The position numbers were made by a program, and so were the translations under genes. From CALGFH01 sp036003705 (GTDB taxonomy: Bacteria; Actinomycetota; CALGFH01), in NCBI GenBank assembly GCA_036003705.1, contig DASYSE010000055.1, forward strand, positions 1-54,316: 54,316 nt of DNA, written 5' to 3'. The notes under the pieces are model-generated. The model searched no databases and was not told where the DNA came from. It was given only the letters and a program-made list of their open reading frames with translations. This document shows, one piece after another, positions 40,204 through 48,911 of this stretch. Position 1 is the first letter of the stretch, and each line of letters begins with the position of its first letter.

Positions 40204-41661
40204 TTATCCGCGTCGCTGGACCTTGATCGCGTCCGGGTCGAAGTCCGTGCCCTGGCCCTGCGGGTGAACGTCGATGCGCTCGATCAGCGCGGCCACGATG
40301 GTGCGCTGGCGGTCCAGGCTCAGGTCCTTCCAGATGCTCCGGAGGTTCTTCGGGACCTGCCCCACCACGCGGTCGTGCTGGAGCCGGTTCACGGCCTCCT
40401 CTTGGCGGTCGCGCTCGGCCTCGCGCTCGGTCATCTTGCGGCGCAGCGTGGCCGCTGACGGGCTCGGCTTATCGCCCAGCCGCTCGGCCAGCTTTCTCTC
40501 GGCCACCATAGCGTCCAAGGTGTCCAGCTCGGCCGTGAGCCGGGCCAGGGCCTCGTAGTGCGGCCGGGTCGGGTCATCGGTGGGCCGCTCGGCCGCAGCC
40601 TGGTTCCAGGCGTCCCCCTTCTCGACCGCCCGGAAGATGGCGCGCAGGATCAGCCTGTCCACATCCTCGGCCTTGCGTGCGACACAGTTTCGGCCGCCAT
40701 CCGAGCGCGACGGGCAGCGGTAGTAGACCACCCGATGGGGGCCGTACCGGGTGGTGCGCAGCTTGGCCTTGCAGACTCCGCAGAAGATGATGCCCGTCAG
40801 CAGGTGCCGGGCCGCACCGCCCACGGCCGTGGTCATGCGGGCCGGGTCGGTCAGGATGGCCCGAACCGCCTGCCACGTCTCGGGCTCCAGGATGGCCGGG
40901 AAGCTGCCCTCATAGAGCTGGCCGTGATGCTCGCGCAGCCCGGCCAGGCGTGGGCTGAGCAGCATCCGCCGGAGCGTCTGGGTCGTCCACCGCGCGCCGC
41001 GCGGAGACTGATGGCCGGCCTCGTTCCAGTCCAGGCAGATGCCGCGCAGCGAGTCCCCGGCCAGGATGCGGCGGGCCGCCTCGCGGATCAGCTCGCGCTC
41101 GGCCTCGGCCTGCGCTTCAGAGACGGCCGGGATCGTGCGCGGGTTGCCGTCCTCGTCCTCGATACGACGCCGGCCGCGCTCCCCGTACGCTCGCTTCCCG
41201 CCCGAGTGCCGCCGACCGTTCTGCGCCTCCTCCAGATGGGCGCGCTTGCTGCGCTTGCTGATGAGGGCCGCCTCGCGCTGGCCGCCCAGCACTTCGCCGT
41301 AGAAGCGGATCACGGCCGCCTCGTCGGTCAGGTCGTAGTCGAAGGACGGCAGCACCAACCGCCTCAGGCCGACCTTGCGGCACGCCTGCACGAAGGCACC
41401 GGCCTGGATCACGTCGCGGGCGGTGCGGTCCTCCATCCACACGATGACGGCATCGAACTGGCCCGCCTCGACCGCCGCCAGCAGCCCGTCCCACTCCTTG
41501 CGGGACTTCTTGGCATAGGGGCTCGCGGACGCCCACTCGCGGTAGACCGCGACGACCTCCCACCCCTTCTCGGCGGCGATGCGCCGGCCGTCCTGCTCCT
41601 GGCGCTCGACGCTGCGCCCACCGCGCCGGCTGCGCCGACAGTAGATCGCGGCCCGAACCAT
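40204..41661 (-). CDS. large serine recombinase (integrase)
   Basis: 485 residues. The resolvase domain begins RAAIYCRRSRRGG, where the Ser of CRRS is the nucleophile, with VIVWMEDRTARD holding the catalytic Arg; a recombinase domain follows (GICLDWNEAGHQSPRGARW, LLSPRLAGLREHHGQ); then a zinc ribbon (FCGVCKAKL...RCPSRSDGGRNC) and a coiled coil before the C-terminal RQRTIVAALIERIDVHP. It catalyses attP x attB integration. The ATG at 41661 fits an upstream TTTATACC -10-like box at about 41700; in-frame ATGs at 41718/41724 are alternatives. It sits at the element's right end, as usual. Confidence 0.92.
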   Translation of the reverse strand: MVRAAIYCRRSRRGGRSVERQEQDGRRIAAEKGWEVVAVYREWASASPYAKKSRKEWDGLLAAVEAGQFDAVIVWMEDRTARDVIQAGAFVQACRKVGLRRLVLPSFDYDLTDEAAVIRFYGEVLGGQREAALISKRSKRAHLEEAQNGRRHSGGKRAYGERGRRRIEDEDGNPRTIPAVSEAQAEAERELIREAARRILAGDSLRGICLDWNEAGHQSPRGARWTTQTLRRMLLSPRLAGLREHHGQLYEGSFPAILEPETWQAVRAILTDPARMTTAVGGAARHLLTGIIFCGVCKAKLRTTRYGPHRVVYYRCPSRSDGGRNCVARKAEDVDRLILRAIFRAVEKGDAWNQAAAERPTDDPTRPHYEALARLTAELDTLDAMVAERKLAERLGDKPSPSAATLRRKMTEREAERDRQEEAVNRLQHDRVVGQVPKNLRSIWKDLSLDRQRTIVAALIERIDVHPQGQGTDFDPDAIKVQRRG

Positions 41662-41707
41662 CGGCGGCGAGCCCAGCTCAGCACCGATGCCCTCGACAGC
41701 GGTATAA

Positions 41708-42733
41708 ATGGCGCCCATGGCCATCCCCCATCGCTCAAGCTCCCCCCGACCATCCTACCCTAATTCAACATTCGACAGCTTCAACGTCGCCGCCGAGCGC
41801 CAGGCCGGGCGCTACGGCGACAAGCCGTTCATCACCTGGTACGCCGACCGCCGGGACGAGCGGGTGGAGCTGTCGTTCAAGACCTTCGGCAACTGGGTCG
41901 CCAAGACGGCCAACCTCCTGGTCGACGAGCTCGGGGTGATGCCGGGCGACCCGGTCGGCGCCGTCCCGGTCGACCACTGGCAGGTGCCGGTGGTGCTGGC
42001 CGCCTGCTGGCGGGCCGGCGCCCGGGTAGTGGCGCTGGACCCGCACCCCGACCCCGACCCATCCCCCCCGCCGGGGCTGGTGGCCGCGTTCGTGGGCGAG
42101 GAGCAGCTGGCTTCCATCGGGGCCGCGCTCGCCGGGACGGACGGGACCATGGTGGTCGCCCTCACCGCCGACCTGCTCGGGCGCAGCCAGCACGACCTGG
42201 GCAAGGCACTGAACTTCACCCGGGTGGTGCCGAGCATGGGCGACGTGTTCATCGGCGGCCGCGACCCCGACGGCGAGGCCCTCACCGTCGCCGCCGGTCC
42301 CGGGAGGCGGGCCGGCGGCGCCGACGGGCCGGGCAGCGGGCCGGCCGAGGCGGCGACCATGGCCGAGCTGCTCGGCCGGGCGACGGCACTGGCCGCCCGG
42401 GCCGGGCTGACCGACGGCGACCGGATGCTGTCGGCCCTGCCGCTGCTGTCGGTGGCCGGCGCGGCGGCCGGGCTGCTGGCGCCGTTCGCCACCGGCGCCG
42501 GAGTGGTGCTGGCCAGCGACGTCCAGCCGGCCCGGTTCTGGAAGCGGGTGGCGGACGAGCGGGTGGCGGTGGCCGTGCTCGACCCCGACCAGGCCGGCTC
42601 GGTGCTGGCCGCCGGCCCGCCACCGGCCGGCCTCGACCGCTCCCGGCTGCGGGTGCTGGCCTGCCAGGGCGCCGGGGAGGCGCTGCGGGCAGCCTTCCCG
42701 CCGACGTTCGGTGTCCTTCTGCTCGATGACTAA
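41708..42733 (+). CDS. TIGR03089 family protein with element-derived N-terminus
   Basis: 341 residues, actinobacterial TIGR03089 family, distantly related to AMP-binding enzymes but lacking the full adenylation core. Family blocks: KPFITWYADRRDERVELSFK, FGNWVAKTANLLVDELG, and GDRMLSALPLLSVAGAAAGL. No biochemical role is known to me. The first ~24 codons, before SFNVAAERQAG, come from the integrated element, so the present start (ATG 41708 or 41717, no clear ribosome site) replaced the native one left at 36675. It starts divergently from the integrase and overlaps its alternative starts. Confidence 0.8.
   Translation: MAPMAIPHRSSSPRPSYPNSTFDSFNVAAERQAGRYGDKPFITWYADRRDERVELSFKTFGNWVAKTANLLVDELGVMPGDPVGAVPVDHWQVPVVLAACWRAGARVVALDPHPDPDPSPPPGLVAAFVGEEQLASIGAALAGTDGTMVVALTADLLGRSQHDLGKALNFTRVVPSMGDVFIGGRDPDGEALTVAAGPGRRAGGADGPGSGPAEAATMAELLGRATALAARAGLTDGDRMLSALPLLSVAGAAAGLLAPFATGAGVVLASDVQPARFWKRVADERVAVAVLDPDQAGSVLAAGPPPAGLDRSRLRVLACQGAGEALRAAFPPTFGVLLLDD
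41766..41784 (+). other. attR: left attP arm plus core CAGCTTCAA
   Basis: CAACATT-CGA-CAGCTTCAA followed by chromosomal CGTCGCCGCC. Arms and core pair with attL as described there. Confidence 0.55.
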
Positions 42734-42830
42734 ACGCTCAAGGGACGCTCAGTGGGCGACGACTCCCTCTCCTGATGACTGCCGCGACATGGTACTTTGC
42801 CGGCTGCTGCGGAATGGGGAGGAGATGTCC

Positions 42831-44315
42831 ATGAAACTGTCGGTTGTGGTCCCGTTCTACAATGAGCTGCGGACGCTCCCGACGGTGATCGACCGGCTGC
42901 TCATGGTCGACTTCGGCGCGCTCGGCCTGGAGACGGAGCTGATCTTCGTCGACGACGGCTCCACCGACGCCGGTCGCAACCTGCTCGATCCCCTGCCCCG
43001 CGAGGACGTCCGGGTCATCGTCCACACCACCAACCGGGGCAAGGGCGCCGCGGTCAAGACCGGCCTTGAGGCGGCCACCGGCGACCTGCTCTGCATCCAG
43101 GACGCCGACCTGGAGTACGACCCGCGCGACCTGCCGGCGCTGATCCAGCCGATCCTCGAAGGCGACTACGACGTGGTCTACGGCAGCCGCTTCCGGGGCA
43201 GCGCGGCCGGCCTCTACTACACCCACCGGGTCGCCAACCGGCTGCTCAACCTGATGGTCAACGTGGCCTTCAACCGCTACCTGTCCGACGTCTACACCGG
43301 TTACAAGGTCTTCACCCGGCAGGCGTTCAAGGGCCTGAACCTGACCGCCAAGACCTTCACGGTGGAGATGGAGCTGACCGCCCACTTCCTGCGCAAGGGC
43401 CTGGTCATCTTCGAGGTGCCGATCTCCTACCGGGCCCGCACCTACGCCGAGGGCAAGAAGATCCATTTCAAGGACGGGTTCCTGGCCGCGGGCGCGGTGA
43501 TGCGCTACCGCCTGCGCCGGCCCCCGGAGAAGACCGGCCCGGTGGCCTTCGGCGCCCCCGACGAGCCCGGCGTGACGCGGGCGGTCGAGGGTGGCGCCAC
43601 CATCCACACCCTCGGCCTGGAGGACCTGGCGACCGCCCAGCGCTACCAGCGCTATCTGTTCGGACTGCTCGCCCCCTACCTCGGCCCGTCGGTGCTGGAG
43701 GTCGGGGCGGGCCTTGGCGACTTCTCCGCCCAGCTGCTGGACCGCGACCGCCTGATCGTCAACGACAACGACCCGATCTGCGTCCGCGCCCTTGACGAGC
43801 GCTTCGGCGAGCGTCCCGGCATCGAGGTCCTGCCCGCCGAGGTCCTCAAGCTCAAGGTCGACCCGCCGGTCGACTCGGTGGTGGCGGTCAACGTCCTGGA
43901 GCGCATGGACGACGACGTGGCCGCCCTCCGCTCGATGGCCAGGACGGCCCTGCCCGGCGGCCGCCTGCTGCTGGTCGTCCCCGCCTACCCGTCGCTGGCC
44001 GGCGCCTACGACGACGCCCTCGGCCACCAGCGCCGCTACACCCCCGACACCCTGCGCACCGCCGTCGAGAACGCCGGCCTGGTCCCCGAGGTCGTCCGCC
44101 CCGTCAACCTCCTGGGCGGCCTGGCCTGGTGGGCCGCCGTCCGGGTCGGCCGCCAGGCCCGCCCCACCCCCACCCTGGTCCGCCTCTACGACCGCCTGGT
44201 GGTTCCCGCCGAACGCGCCCTGGAACGCCGTCTCCAGCCCCGCTTCGGCCAGTCCATCCTCTGCGTCGCCCAGGTCCCCCAGGGCGCCCCCCAGACCCGC
44301 GAACGCTCCGCCTGA
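42831..44315 (+). CDS. GT2 polyprenyl-phosphate-type glycosyltransferase fused to a SAM methyltransferase
   Basis: 494 residues. Residues 1-~235 are a DPM1-like GT2: LSVVVPFYNELRTLP, LIFVDDGSTDAGRN, TNRGKGAAVKTGLE, CIQDADLEYDP (D-x-D) and YGSRF, then SYRARTYAEGKKIHFKDG. Residues ~280-480 are a class I methyltransferase: VLEVGAGLGDFSAQLL, NDNDPICV, VVAVNVLERMDDDVAALRS and a helical end. The GT loads a sugar from a nucleotide onto a polyprenyl phosphate or related acceptor; the methyltransferase may modify the product. ATG at 42831 has GAGGAG six bases upstream; the ATG at 42825 is too close to it. Confidence 0.88.
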   Translation: MKLSVVVPFYNELRTLPTVIDRLLMVDFGALGLETELIFVDDGSTDAGRNLLDPLPREDVRVIVHTTNRGKGAAVKTGLEAATGDLLCIQDADLEYDPRDLPALIQPILEGDYDVVYGSRFRGSAAGLYYTHRVANRLLNLMVNVAFNRYLSDVYTGYKVFTRQAFKGLNLTAKTFTVEMELTAHFLRKGLVIFEVPISYRARTYAEGKKIHFKDGFLAAGAVMRYRLRRPPEKTGPVAFGAPDEPGVTRAVEGGATIHTLGLEDLATAQRYQRYLFGLLAPYLGPSVLEVGAGLGDFSAQLLDRDRLIVNDNDPICVRALDERFGERPGIEVLPAEVLKLKVDPPVDSVVAVNVLERMDDDVAALRSMARTALPGGRLLLVVPAYPSLAGAYDDALGHQRRYTPDTLRTAVENAGLVPEVVRPVNLLGGLAWWAAVRVGRQARPTPTLVRLYDRLVVPAERALERRLQPRFGQSILCVAQVPQGAPQTRERSA

Positions 44316-44448
44316 CCAGGAACGGCCGAGGGGGCCCGCCGTAGGCGGCGCAAGGTCCTGGTCGCCGACGCGGCCGAGCAGCCCAAGATCGAAGGTGCAA
44401 AGCCCCAACCAACCAGGCCGGTTACGCCAGAACGTCGCGGCGTCACAA

Positions 44449-44501
44449 TGGCACATCGATGCCACTTGACGTGGCACCATAGTGGTGCCATGGTGGTGCC
44501 A
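44449..44501 (+). promoter_or_regulatory. multi-site operator overlapping the RHH-gene start
   Basis: TGGCA-N6-TGCCA at 44449-44464, TTGACG at 44466-44471, then TGGCACCA-TAG-TGGTGCCA (perfect, 44472-44490) and another TGGTGCCA at 44494-44501 whose last base is the A of the ATG. TGGTGCCA half-sites suit a ribbon-helix-helix protein, which the next gene encodes. No Shine-Dalgarno is visible, so the transcript may be leaderless. Confidence 0.65.
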
Positions 44502-45046
44502 TGGACCTGGGACAGTACGTTGAGAACATCCACCGCCAGCTGGCGGTGGCCGCCGAGGCCGGCGGCGAAGACGCTCGTGCGCTTGCTGAGCGCCTGGTCG
44601 CACCGCTGGACGCAGCGATCCGTCTCACCTTGCAGGACGTGCTGGCAGCGGCGGCAGAGGAGATCACCTGCGAGCTCGCGCCCGGCTCGGTCGAGCTGCG
44701 CCTGCGCGGACGTGACCCCGAGTTCGTGGTGACACCACCGCCGGTTGATCCGTCCGTCGACCTGGCCGAGGGCGCCGGCGACAGGACGCCGAACGACTGG
44801 TCGGCGACGGGCGCCGCGGCGCCCGCCTCCCCCGAGGGCGACGAGGCCACGATGTCGCGGATCAACCTTCGCATGCCTGATCGCCTCAAGGCCCGGATCG
44901 AACACGCAGCCGGAAGTGAAGGGCTGTCGGTCAACGCCTGGCTCGTGCGAGCAGCCGCCGCCGCCGTGGAACGAACCGGCCCGACCCGTCGACGCGAACC
45001 ACGCGCCTCGCAGGGCGCTCAGCGCTACACGGGCTGGGCGCGCTAG
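44501..45046 (+). CDS. HicB/Arc-type ribbon-helix-helix regulator
   Basis: 181 residues. Residues 1-~90 are a small alpha/beta domain of unknown type (MDLGQYVENIHRQLAVAAEA); an acidic linker follows; the C-terminus MSRINLRMPDRLKARIEHAA with GLSVNAWLVRAAAAAVE is a ribbon-helix-helix. No HicA toxin is encoded beside it; instead DUF4097 and ABC genes follow, so it is probably a transcriptional regulator of this operon rather than an antitoxin. Confidence 0.75.
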   Translation: MDLGQYVENIHRQLAVAAEAGGEDARALAERLVAPLDAAIRLTLQDVLAAAAEEITCELAPGSVELRLRGRDPEFVVTPPPVDPSVDLAEGAGDRTPNDWSATGAAAPASPEGDEATMSRINLRMPDRLKARIEHAAGSEGLSVNAWLVRAAAAAVERTGPTRRREPRASQGAQRYTGWAR

Positions 45047-45123
45047 CCGAGCGGAGCCGCGAAATGCCTCCCACCACAACGCTCAGCAGCGAGAGCACCC
45101 GCTAACTCACCAGAAGGACTGCT

Positions 45124-46002
45124 ATGCCTACTTTCGATACTCCCGAACCCATCTCCGTCACCGTGGAGCTCGGCGTCGGTGACATTCGGATCGTGGCAAG
45201 CGACCGCACCGACACCATGGTCGAGGTGCGCCCGAGCGACAGCGCCAAGAAGTCCGACGTGACCGCCGCCGAGCAGACTCGCGTCGAGTTCGCCGGCGGC
45301 AGGCTGCTGATCAAGGCACCCAAGGGGTGGAGGCAGTACACCTTCCGCGGGGGCGGCGAGTCGATCGATGTGCAGGTCGACCTGCCGGCGGGTTCGCACG
45401 TGCGAGGTGACGCAGGGGTGGCGGCATTGCACTGCAGGGGTCGCCTCGGCGAATGCCGCTTCAAGACCGGCGTCGGCGATATCCAACTCGACCAGGCGGG
45501 CTCGGTGCAGCTCAAGACCGGTGGCGGCGACATCACCGTGGATCAGGCCGTCGGTGACGCCGAGCTCACCACGGGTTCCGGCGCTGTGCGGATCGACAGC
45601 ATCGACGGCGCGGCGGTGGTCAAGAACTCCAACGGCGACACGTGGATTGGTGAGGTCACTGGAGATCTGCGGGTGAACGCGGCCAACGGCAAGGTCTCGG
45701 TCGACCAGGCGCACGCAACGGTTGCCGCGAAGTCCGCCAACGGCGACGTCCGCCTCGGCGAGGTTGCGCATGGTGTCGTCCTCGCCCAGACCGGCTTCGG
45801 CAAGGTCGAGATCGGAATCCTCGACGGTGTCGCCGCCTGGCTGGACCTCAATACGCGGTTCGGCAACGTGCAGAACGACCTGGACGCCGCCGAGCGTCCT
45901 GAACCGGGCGAGGACGCGGTTGAAGTACGCGCCCGCACCTCCTTCGGGAACATCACCATCCACCGCTCCGTCGCGAACGACACCAGGAAGGACGAGGCAT
46001 GA
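45124..46002 (+). CDS. DUF4097-type beta-repeat protein
   Basis: 292 residues of short beta repeats: LGVGDIRIVASDRTDTMVEV, FKTGVGDIQL, LKTGGGDITV, TTGSGAVRIDS, NSNGDTWIG, SANGDVRLGE, RTSFGNITIH. This G-D-I/V-R/T pattern is typical of DUF4097 (adhesin-like right-handed beta-helix). No signal peptide or membrane segment, so it is cytosolic as encoded. It lies between the RHH gene and an ABC exporter whose start overlaps its stop. Function unknown. Confidence 0.8.
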   Translation: MPTFDTPEPISVTVELGVGDIRIVASDRTDTMVEVRPSDSAKKSDVTAAEQTRVEFAGGRLLIKAPKGWRQYTFRGGGESIDVQVDLPAGSHVRGDAGVAALHCRGRLGECRFKTGVGDIQLDQAGSVQLKTGGGDITVDQAVGDAELTTGSGAVRIDSIDGAAVVKNSNGDTWIGEVTGDLRVNAANGKVSVDQAHATVAAKSANGDVRLGEVAHGVVLAQTGFGKVEIGILDGVAAWLDLNTRFGNVQNDLDAAERPEPGEDAVEVRARTSFGNITIHRSVANDTRKDEA

Positions 46003-46970
46003 CCACCACCACCACCACCACCAGATCCCAACCGGCGATCAGGGCCACCGGGCTGCGTAAGTCGTTTGGCGACCAGCTGGTGCTGGACGGCATCGACCTG
46101 GACGTCGTTGAGGGAACGGTCTTTGCCCTGCTGGGGCCCAACGGCGCCGGCAAGACGACCACGGTCCAGATCCTGTCCACCCTGATCGGCGCCGACGCTG
46201 GCGAGGTACGGGTCGCCGGCCACGACCTGGCACAGCATCCCGACGCGGTGCGCGAGGTGATCGGCGTCACCGGCCAGTTCTCGGCGGTGGACCAGCTGCT
46301 CACCGGCGAGGAGAACCTGATCCTGATGGCGGACCTGCGCCATCTGGACAGGGCGGAGGGCAGGCGGCGGACGGCCGACCTGCTCGACCAGTTCGACCTG
46401 GCCGAGGCGGCCGGGCAGATGGCCGCGACCTACTCCGGCGGCATGCGGCGGCGGCTCGACCTGGCGATGACCCTGGTCGGCGACCCCCGGATCATCTTCC
46501 TCGACGAGCCGACCGCCGGACTGGACCCACGCAGCCGCCGGAGCATGTGGCAGATCATCCGCGATCTGGTGGCCGGCGGGGTCACGATCTTCCTCACGAC
46601 CCAGTACCTGGAGGAGGCGGATCAGCTCGCCGACCGGGTCGCGGTCCTCGACAACGGCCGGCTGATCGCCGAGGGAACCCCCGATGCGCTCAAACGCCGC
46701 ATCCCCGGCGGCCACATCCGCCTGCAGTTCGCCGACCTGCCCGGACTCGAATCGGCGGCCCGCGCCCTCGGTGAGCCCACCCGCGACAACGACACGCTCA
46801 CCCTGCAGGTCCCAAGCGACGGAGGGGTCGGGTCACTGCGCGCCCTGCTGGATCAGCTCGACGGTGCGTCGATCGAGGTCGACAGCCTCTCCGTCCACCT
46901 GCCCGATCTCGATGACGTCTTCCTCGCCCTCACCGGCCAACCCGACAAGGAAAGCGAGACCGTGCCATGA
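45999..46970 (+). CDS. DrrA-type ABC transporter ATPase
   Basis: 323 residues. Walker A GPNGAGKTTTVQILSTL, Q-loop VTGQFSAVDQLLTG, signature TYSGGMRRRLDLAMTLV, Walker B IIFLDEPTAGLD, H-loop FLTTQYLEEADQLAD. The SAVD and LTGEENL details and the C-terminal DUF4162-like region are as in daunorubicin-resistance exporters. The substrate is unknown; an antibiotic or lipid is possible. ATG overlaps the DUF4097 stop. Confidence 0.92.
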   Translation: MTTTTTTTRSQPAIRATGLRKSFGDQLVLDGIDLDVVEGTVFALLGPNGAGKTTTVQILSTLIGADAGEVRVAGHDLAQHPDAVREVIGVTGQFSAVDQLLTGEENLILMADLRHLDRAEGRRRTADLLDQFDLAEAAGQMAATYSGGMRRRLDLAMTLVGDPRIIFLDEPTAGLDPRSRRSMWQIIRDLVAGGVTIFLTTQYLEEADQLADRVAVLDNGRLIAEGTPDALKRRIPGGHIRLQFADLPGLESAARALGEPTRDNDTLTLQVPSDGGVGSLRALLDQLDGASIEVDSLSVHLPDLDDVFLALTGQPDKESETVP

Positions 46971-47758
46971 GCACCCTCACCTATGCCGTGAGCGATTCGG
47001 CCACGATGCTGCGCCGCCAACTCCGGCACATGCAGCGCTACCTGTCCATGACGCTGATGCTGATCGGCATGCCGATCGTCTTCCTGCTGCTGTTCGTCTA
47101 CGTCTTCGGCGGCACCCTGGGCAACGGGCTCGGCGGCCCGGCAGGCGGCCGCGCCCAGTACCTCGAGTACGTCACTCCCGGGATCCTGCTGATGGCCGTG
47201 GCCGCCTCGGCCCAGGGGACGGCGATCTCGGTGGCCATGGACATGACCGAGGGCATCATCGCCCGGTTCCGCACCATGGCGATCTTCCGTCCATCGGTGC
47301 TGACCGGGCACGTCCTTGGCAGCATGGTCCAGACGATGCTCAGCCTGGCGGTCGTCACCGGTGTCGCCCTGCTCATCGGGTTCCGGCCCAGCGCCGGTCC
47401 CGTCGAGTGGGTCGCGGCGGCCGGTGTCCTGGCGCTGATCACCCTCGCGCTGACCTGGCTGTCGGTCGCGCTCGGCATGGTGACCAAGACCGTCGAGGCG
47501 GCGAGCAACCTGCCCATGCCCCTGGTGTTCCTGCCGTTCCTCGGCAGCGGCTTCGTCCCCACCGACTCGATGCCAACGGGGCTGCGCTGGTTCGCCGAGG
47601 ACCAGCCGTTCACGCCCGTGATCGAGACGGTGCGTGGGCTGCTGCTGGGCACCGCGATCGGCAACAGCGCAGTCATCGCCGTCGCCTGGTGCGCCGGCAT
47701 CACCCTGGTCGGCTACCTCTGGGCCAGGAAGCTGTACAACCGCGACCCCACACCCTGA
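46967..47758 (+). CDS. DrrB-type ABC-2 permease
   Basis: 263 residues with six hydrophobic segments, including YLSMTLMLIGMPIVFLLLFV and the ABC-2 family ITLALTWLSVALGMVTKTVE and LPFLGSGFVPTDSMPTGLRW blocks. ATG overlaps the ATPase stop by four bases. Together they form an efflux pump driven by the operon's regulator. Confidence 0.9.
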   Translation: MSTLTYAVSDSATMLRRQLRHMQRYLSMTLMLIGMPIVFLLLFVYVFGGTLGNGLGGPAGGRAQYLEYVTPGILLMAVAASAQGTAISVAMDMTEGIIARFRTMAIFRPSVLTGHVLGSMVQTMLSLAVVTGVALLIGFRPSAGPVEWVAAAGVLALITLALTWLSVALGMVTKTVEAASNLPMPLVFLPFLGSGFVPTDSMPTGLRWFAEDQPFTPVIETVRGLLLGTAIGNSAVIAVAWCAGITLVGYLWARKLYNRDPTP

Positions 47759-47887
47759 CCACTTCCCCCCTGGAATCGTCGCGGCTGAGCCGGCTGCCCC
47801 GGGATGACCGAAACGTTGCCAAGCAGACAGTCGCGCCGATACCGGTCTGGGTCGGTTCCGTGACCACGGCGAGGGACCCTGCGGTGC

Positions 47888-48073
47888 ATGTCCCATGCCT
47901 TCGTGTGGCGCCACGGCCGCATGCAGGAGCTCGGCACGATCGGCGGCGTCGCCGGCCAGAGCCAGGCGCTCGGCATCAACCACCGCGGCCAGGTGGTCGG
48001 CACCAGTCAGACGCCGGGTGGCGCGCTCCACAGGTTCGTGTGGCGCAACGGGCGCATGACCGACCTCGGGTGG
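47888..48073 (+). pseudogene. HAF-repeat protein fragment
   Basis: SHAFVWRHGRMQELGTIGG and RFVWRNGRMTDLG are two HAF-type units (GxHAFxW-xG-x-MxxLGTLGG) of secreted beta-propeller proteins, joined by GQSQALGINHRGQVVGTSQT. No signal peptide, no further units, and the frame then runs into the opposite-strand glycosyltransferase. A decayed 3' part of a larger gene. The rest of the 47759-48101 gap shows nothing else. Confidence 0.6.
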
Positions 48074-48101
48074 TGGCTGACAGCGGGTCCGACCCCGGGC
48101 T

Positions 48102-48860
48102 TCAGCGCGCGCCGGTGGCGGGGCTGCTGGCGCGACCCGGTTCGGTGCGGGTGGCGGTGCGGTGGTCCAGGAGGGTGCGCAGGGTGGACAGGCCGTAGAC
48201 GACCGAGCGGCGGAAGTTGACCGAGCTGGCCTCGGCGAAGTAGCGGGTGGGGACGGGGATCTCGCCGATGCGGAAGCCGGCCCGGACGACCTGGCCGACC
48301 AGCTGCTGGTCGAACACGAAGTCGTTGGAGTTGGCCCGGTAGTCGATCGCCTCCAGCAGCTTGCGGGAGTAGGCCCGGAAGCCGGTGTGGTACTCGGACA
48401 GGCGCTGGTCGTAGGCGCGGTTCTGGAGGGTGGTCAGGAACCGGTTGGCGGCGTACTTCCAGCGGGGCATGCCGCCGGCCAGGGGGTCGCCGAGGAAGCG
48501 GCTGCCGAGCATCATGTCGGCCTCGCCGGCCAGGATCGGCGCCACCAGCTCCGGGATGCGGGTGGCGTCGTACTGGTAGTCGGGGTGGAGCATGACGACC
48601 ACGTCGGCGCCCTCGGCCAGGGCGGTGTCGTAGCAGGTCTTCTGGTTGCCGCCGTAGCCGAGGTTCTGGCGGTGCACGACGACCTGCAGGTCGAGCAGCT
48701 CGGCCACGGCGACGGTGTCGTCGCGGGAGAGGTCGTCGACCAGGATCACGTGGTCGACCACACCCGGCGGGATGTCGCGGTAGGTGCGGACCAGCGTCCG
48801 GGCGGCGTTGTAGGCGGGCATGACCACGACGACCTTCGGCTGGGACGGGTCAGGAGACAT
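48102..48860 (-). CDS. GT2 glycosyltransferase (dolichol-phosphate-mannose synthase-like)
   Basis: 252 residues. VVVVMPAYNAARTLVRTYRD, HVILVDDLSRDDTV, HRQNLGYGGNQKTCYDTALA, VVMLHPDYQYDA (D-x-D-like), LGSRFLGDPL and an amphipathic RRSVVYGLSTLRTLLDHR tail without membrane helices. It probably makes a polyprenyl-phosphate sugar used by the GT39-like membrane protein encoded upstream on the same strand. ATG at 48860. Confidence 0.88.
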   Translation of the reverse strand: MSPDPSQPKVVVVMPAYNAARTLVRTYRDIPPGVVDHVILVDDLSRDDTVAVAELLDLQVVVHRQNLGYGGNQKTCYDTALAEGADVVVMLHPDYQYDATRIPELVAPILAGEADMMLGSRFLGDPLAGGMPRWKYAANRFLTTLQNRAYDQRLSEYHTGFRAYSRKLLEAIDYRANSNDFVFDQQLVGQVVRAGFRIGEIPVPTRYFAEASSVNFRRSVVYGLSTLRTLLDHRTATRTEPGRASSPATGAR

Positions 48861-48911
48861 CGAGGACCTACCTACGTCGGCGGGACGAGCCGGTCTCCGG
48901 ATGGTAGTTAA

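Larger units (their letters stand above)
36702..41784. mobile_element. about 5.07-kb integrative element with serine integrase
   Basis: Bounded by CAGCTTCAA at 36702-36710 and 41776-41784. It carries, left to right, a GntR/UTRA regulator (minus), about seven small plus-strand genes, a terminator, three small minus-strand genes including an excisionase, and the serine integrase at the right end. It has no replication, transfer, capsid or toxin gene that I recognise, so it is either a stripped integrative element or depends on a helper. It inserted in the 5' end of the TIGR03089 gene. Confidence 0.7.

Noticed and set aside
36702..41784. Prophage
   Set aside because: No capsid, portal, terminase or lysis gene is visible; only integrase, excisionase, repressor and small proteins.
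44501..45046. HicAB toxin-antitoxin system
   Set aside because: No HicA-sized gene lies on either side; the neighbours are DUF4097 and DrrAB.
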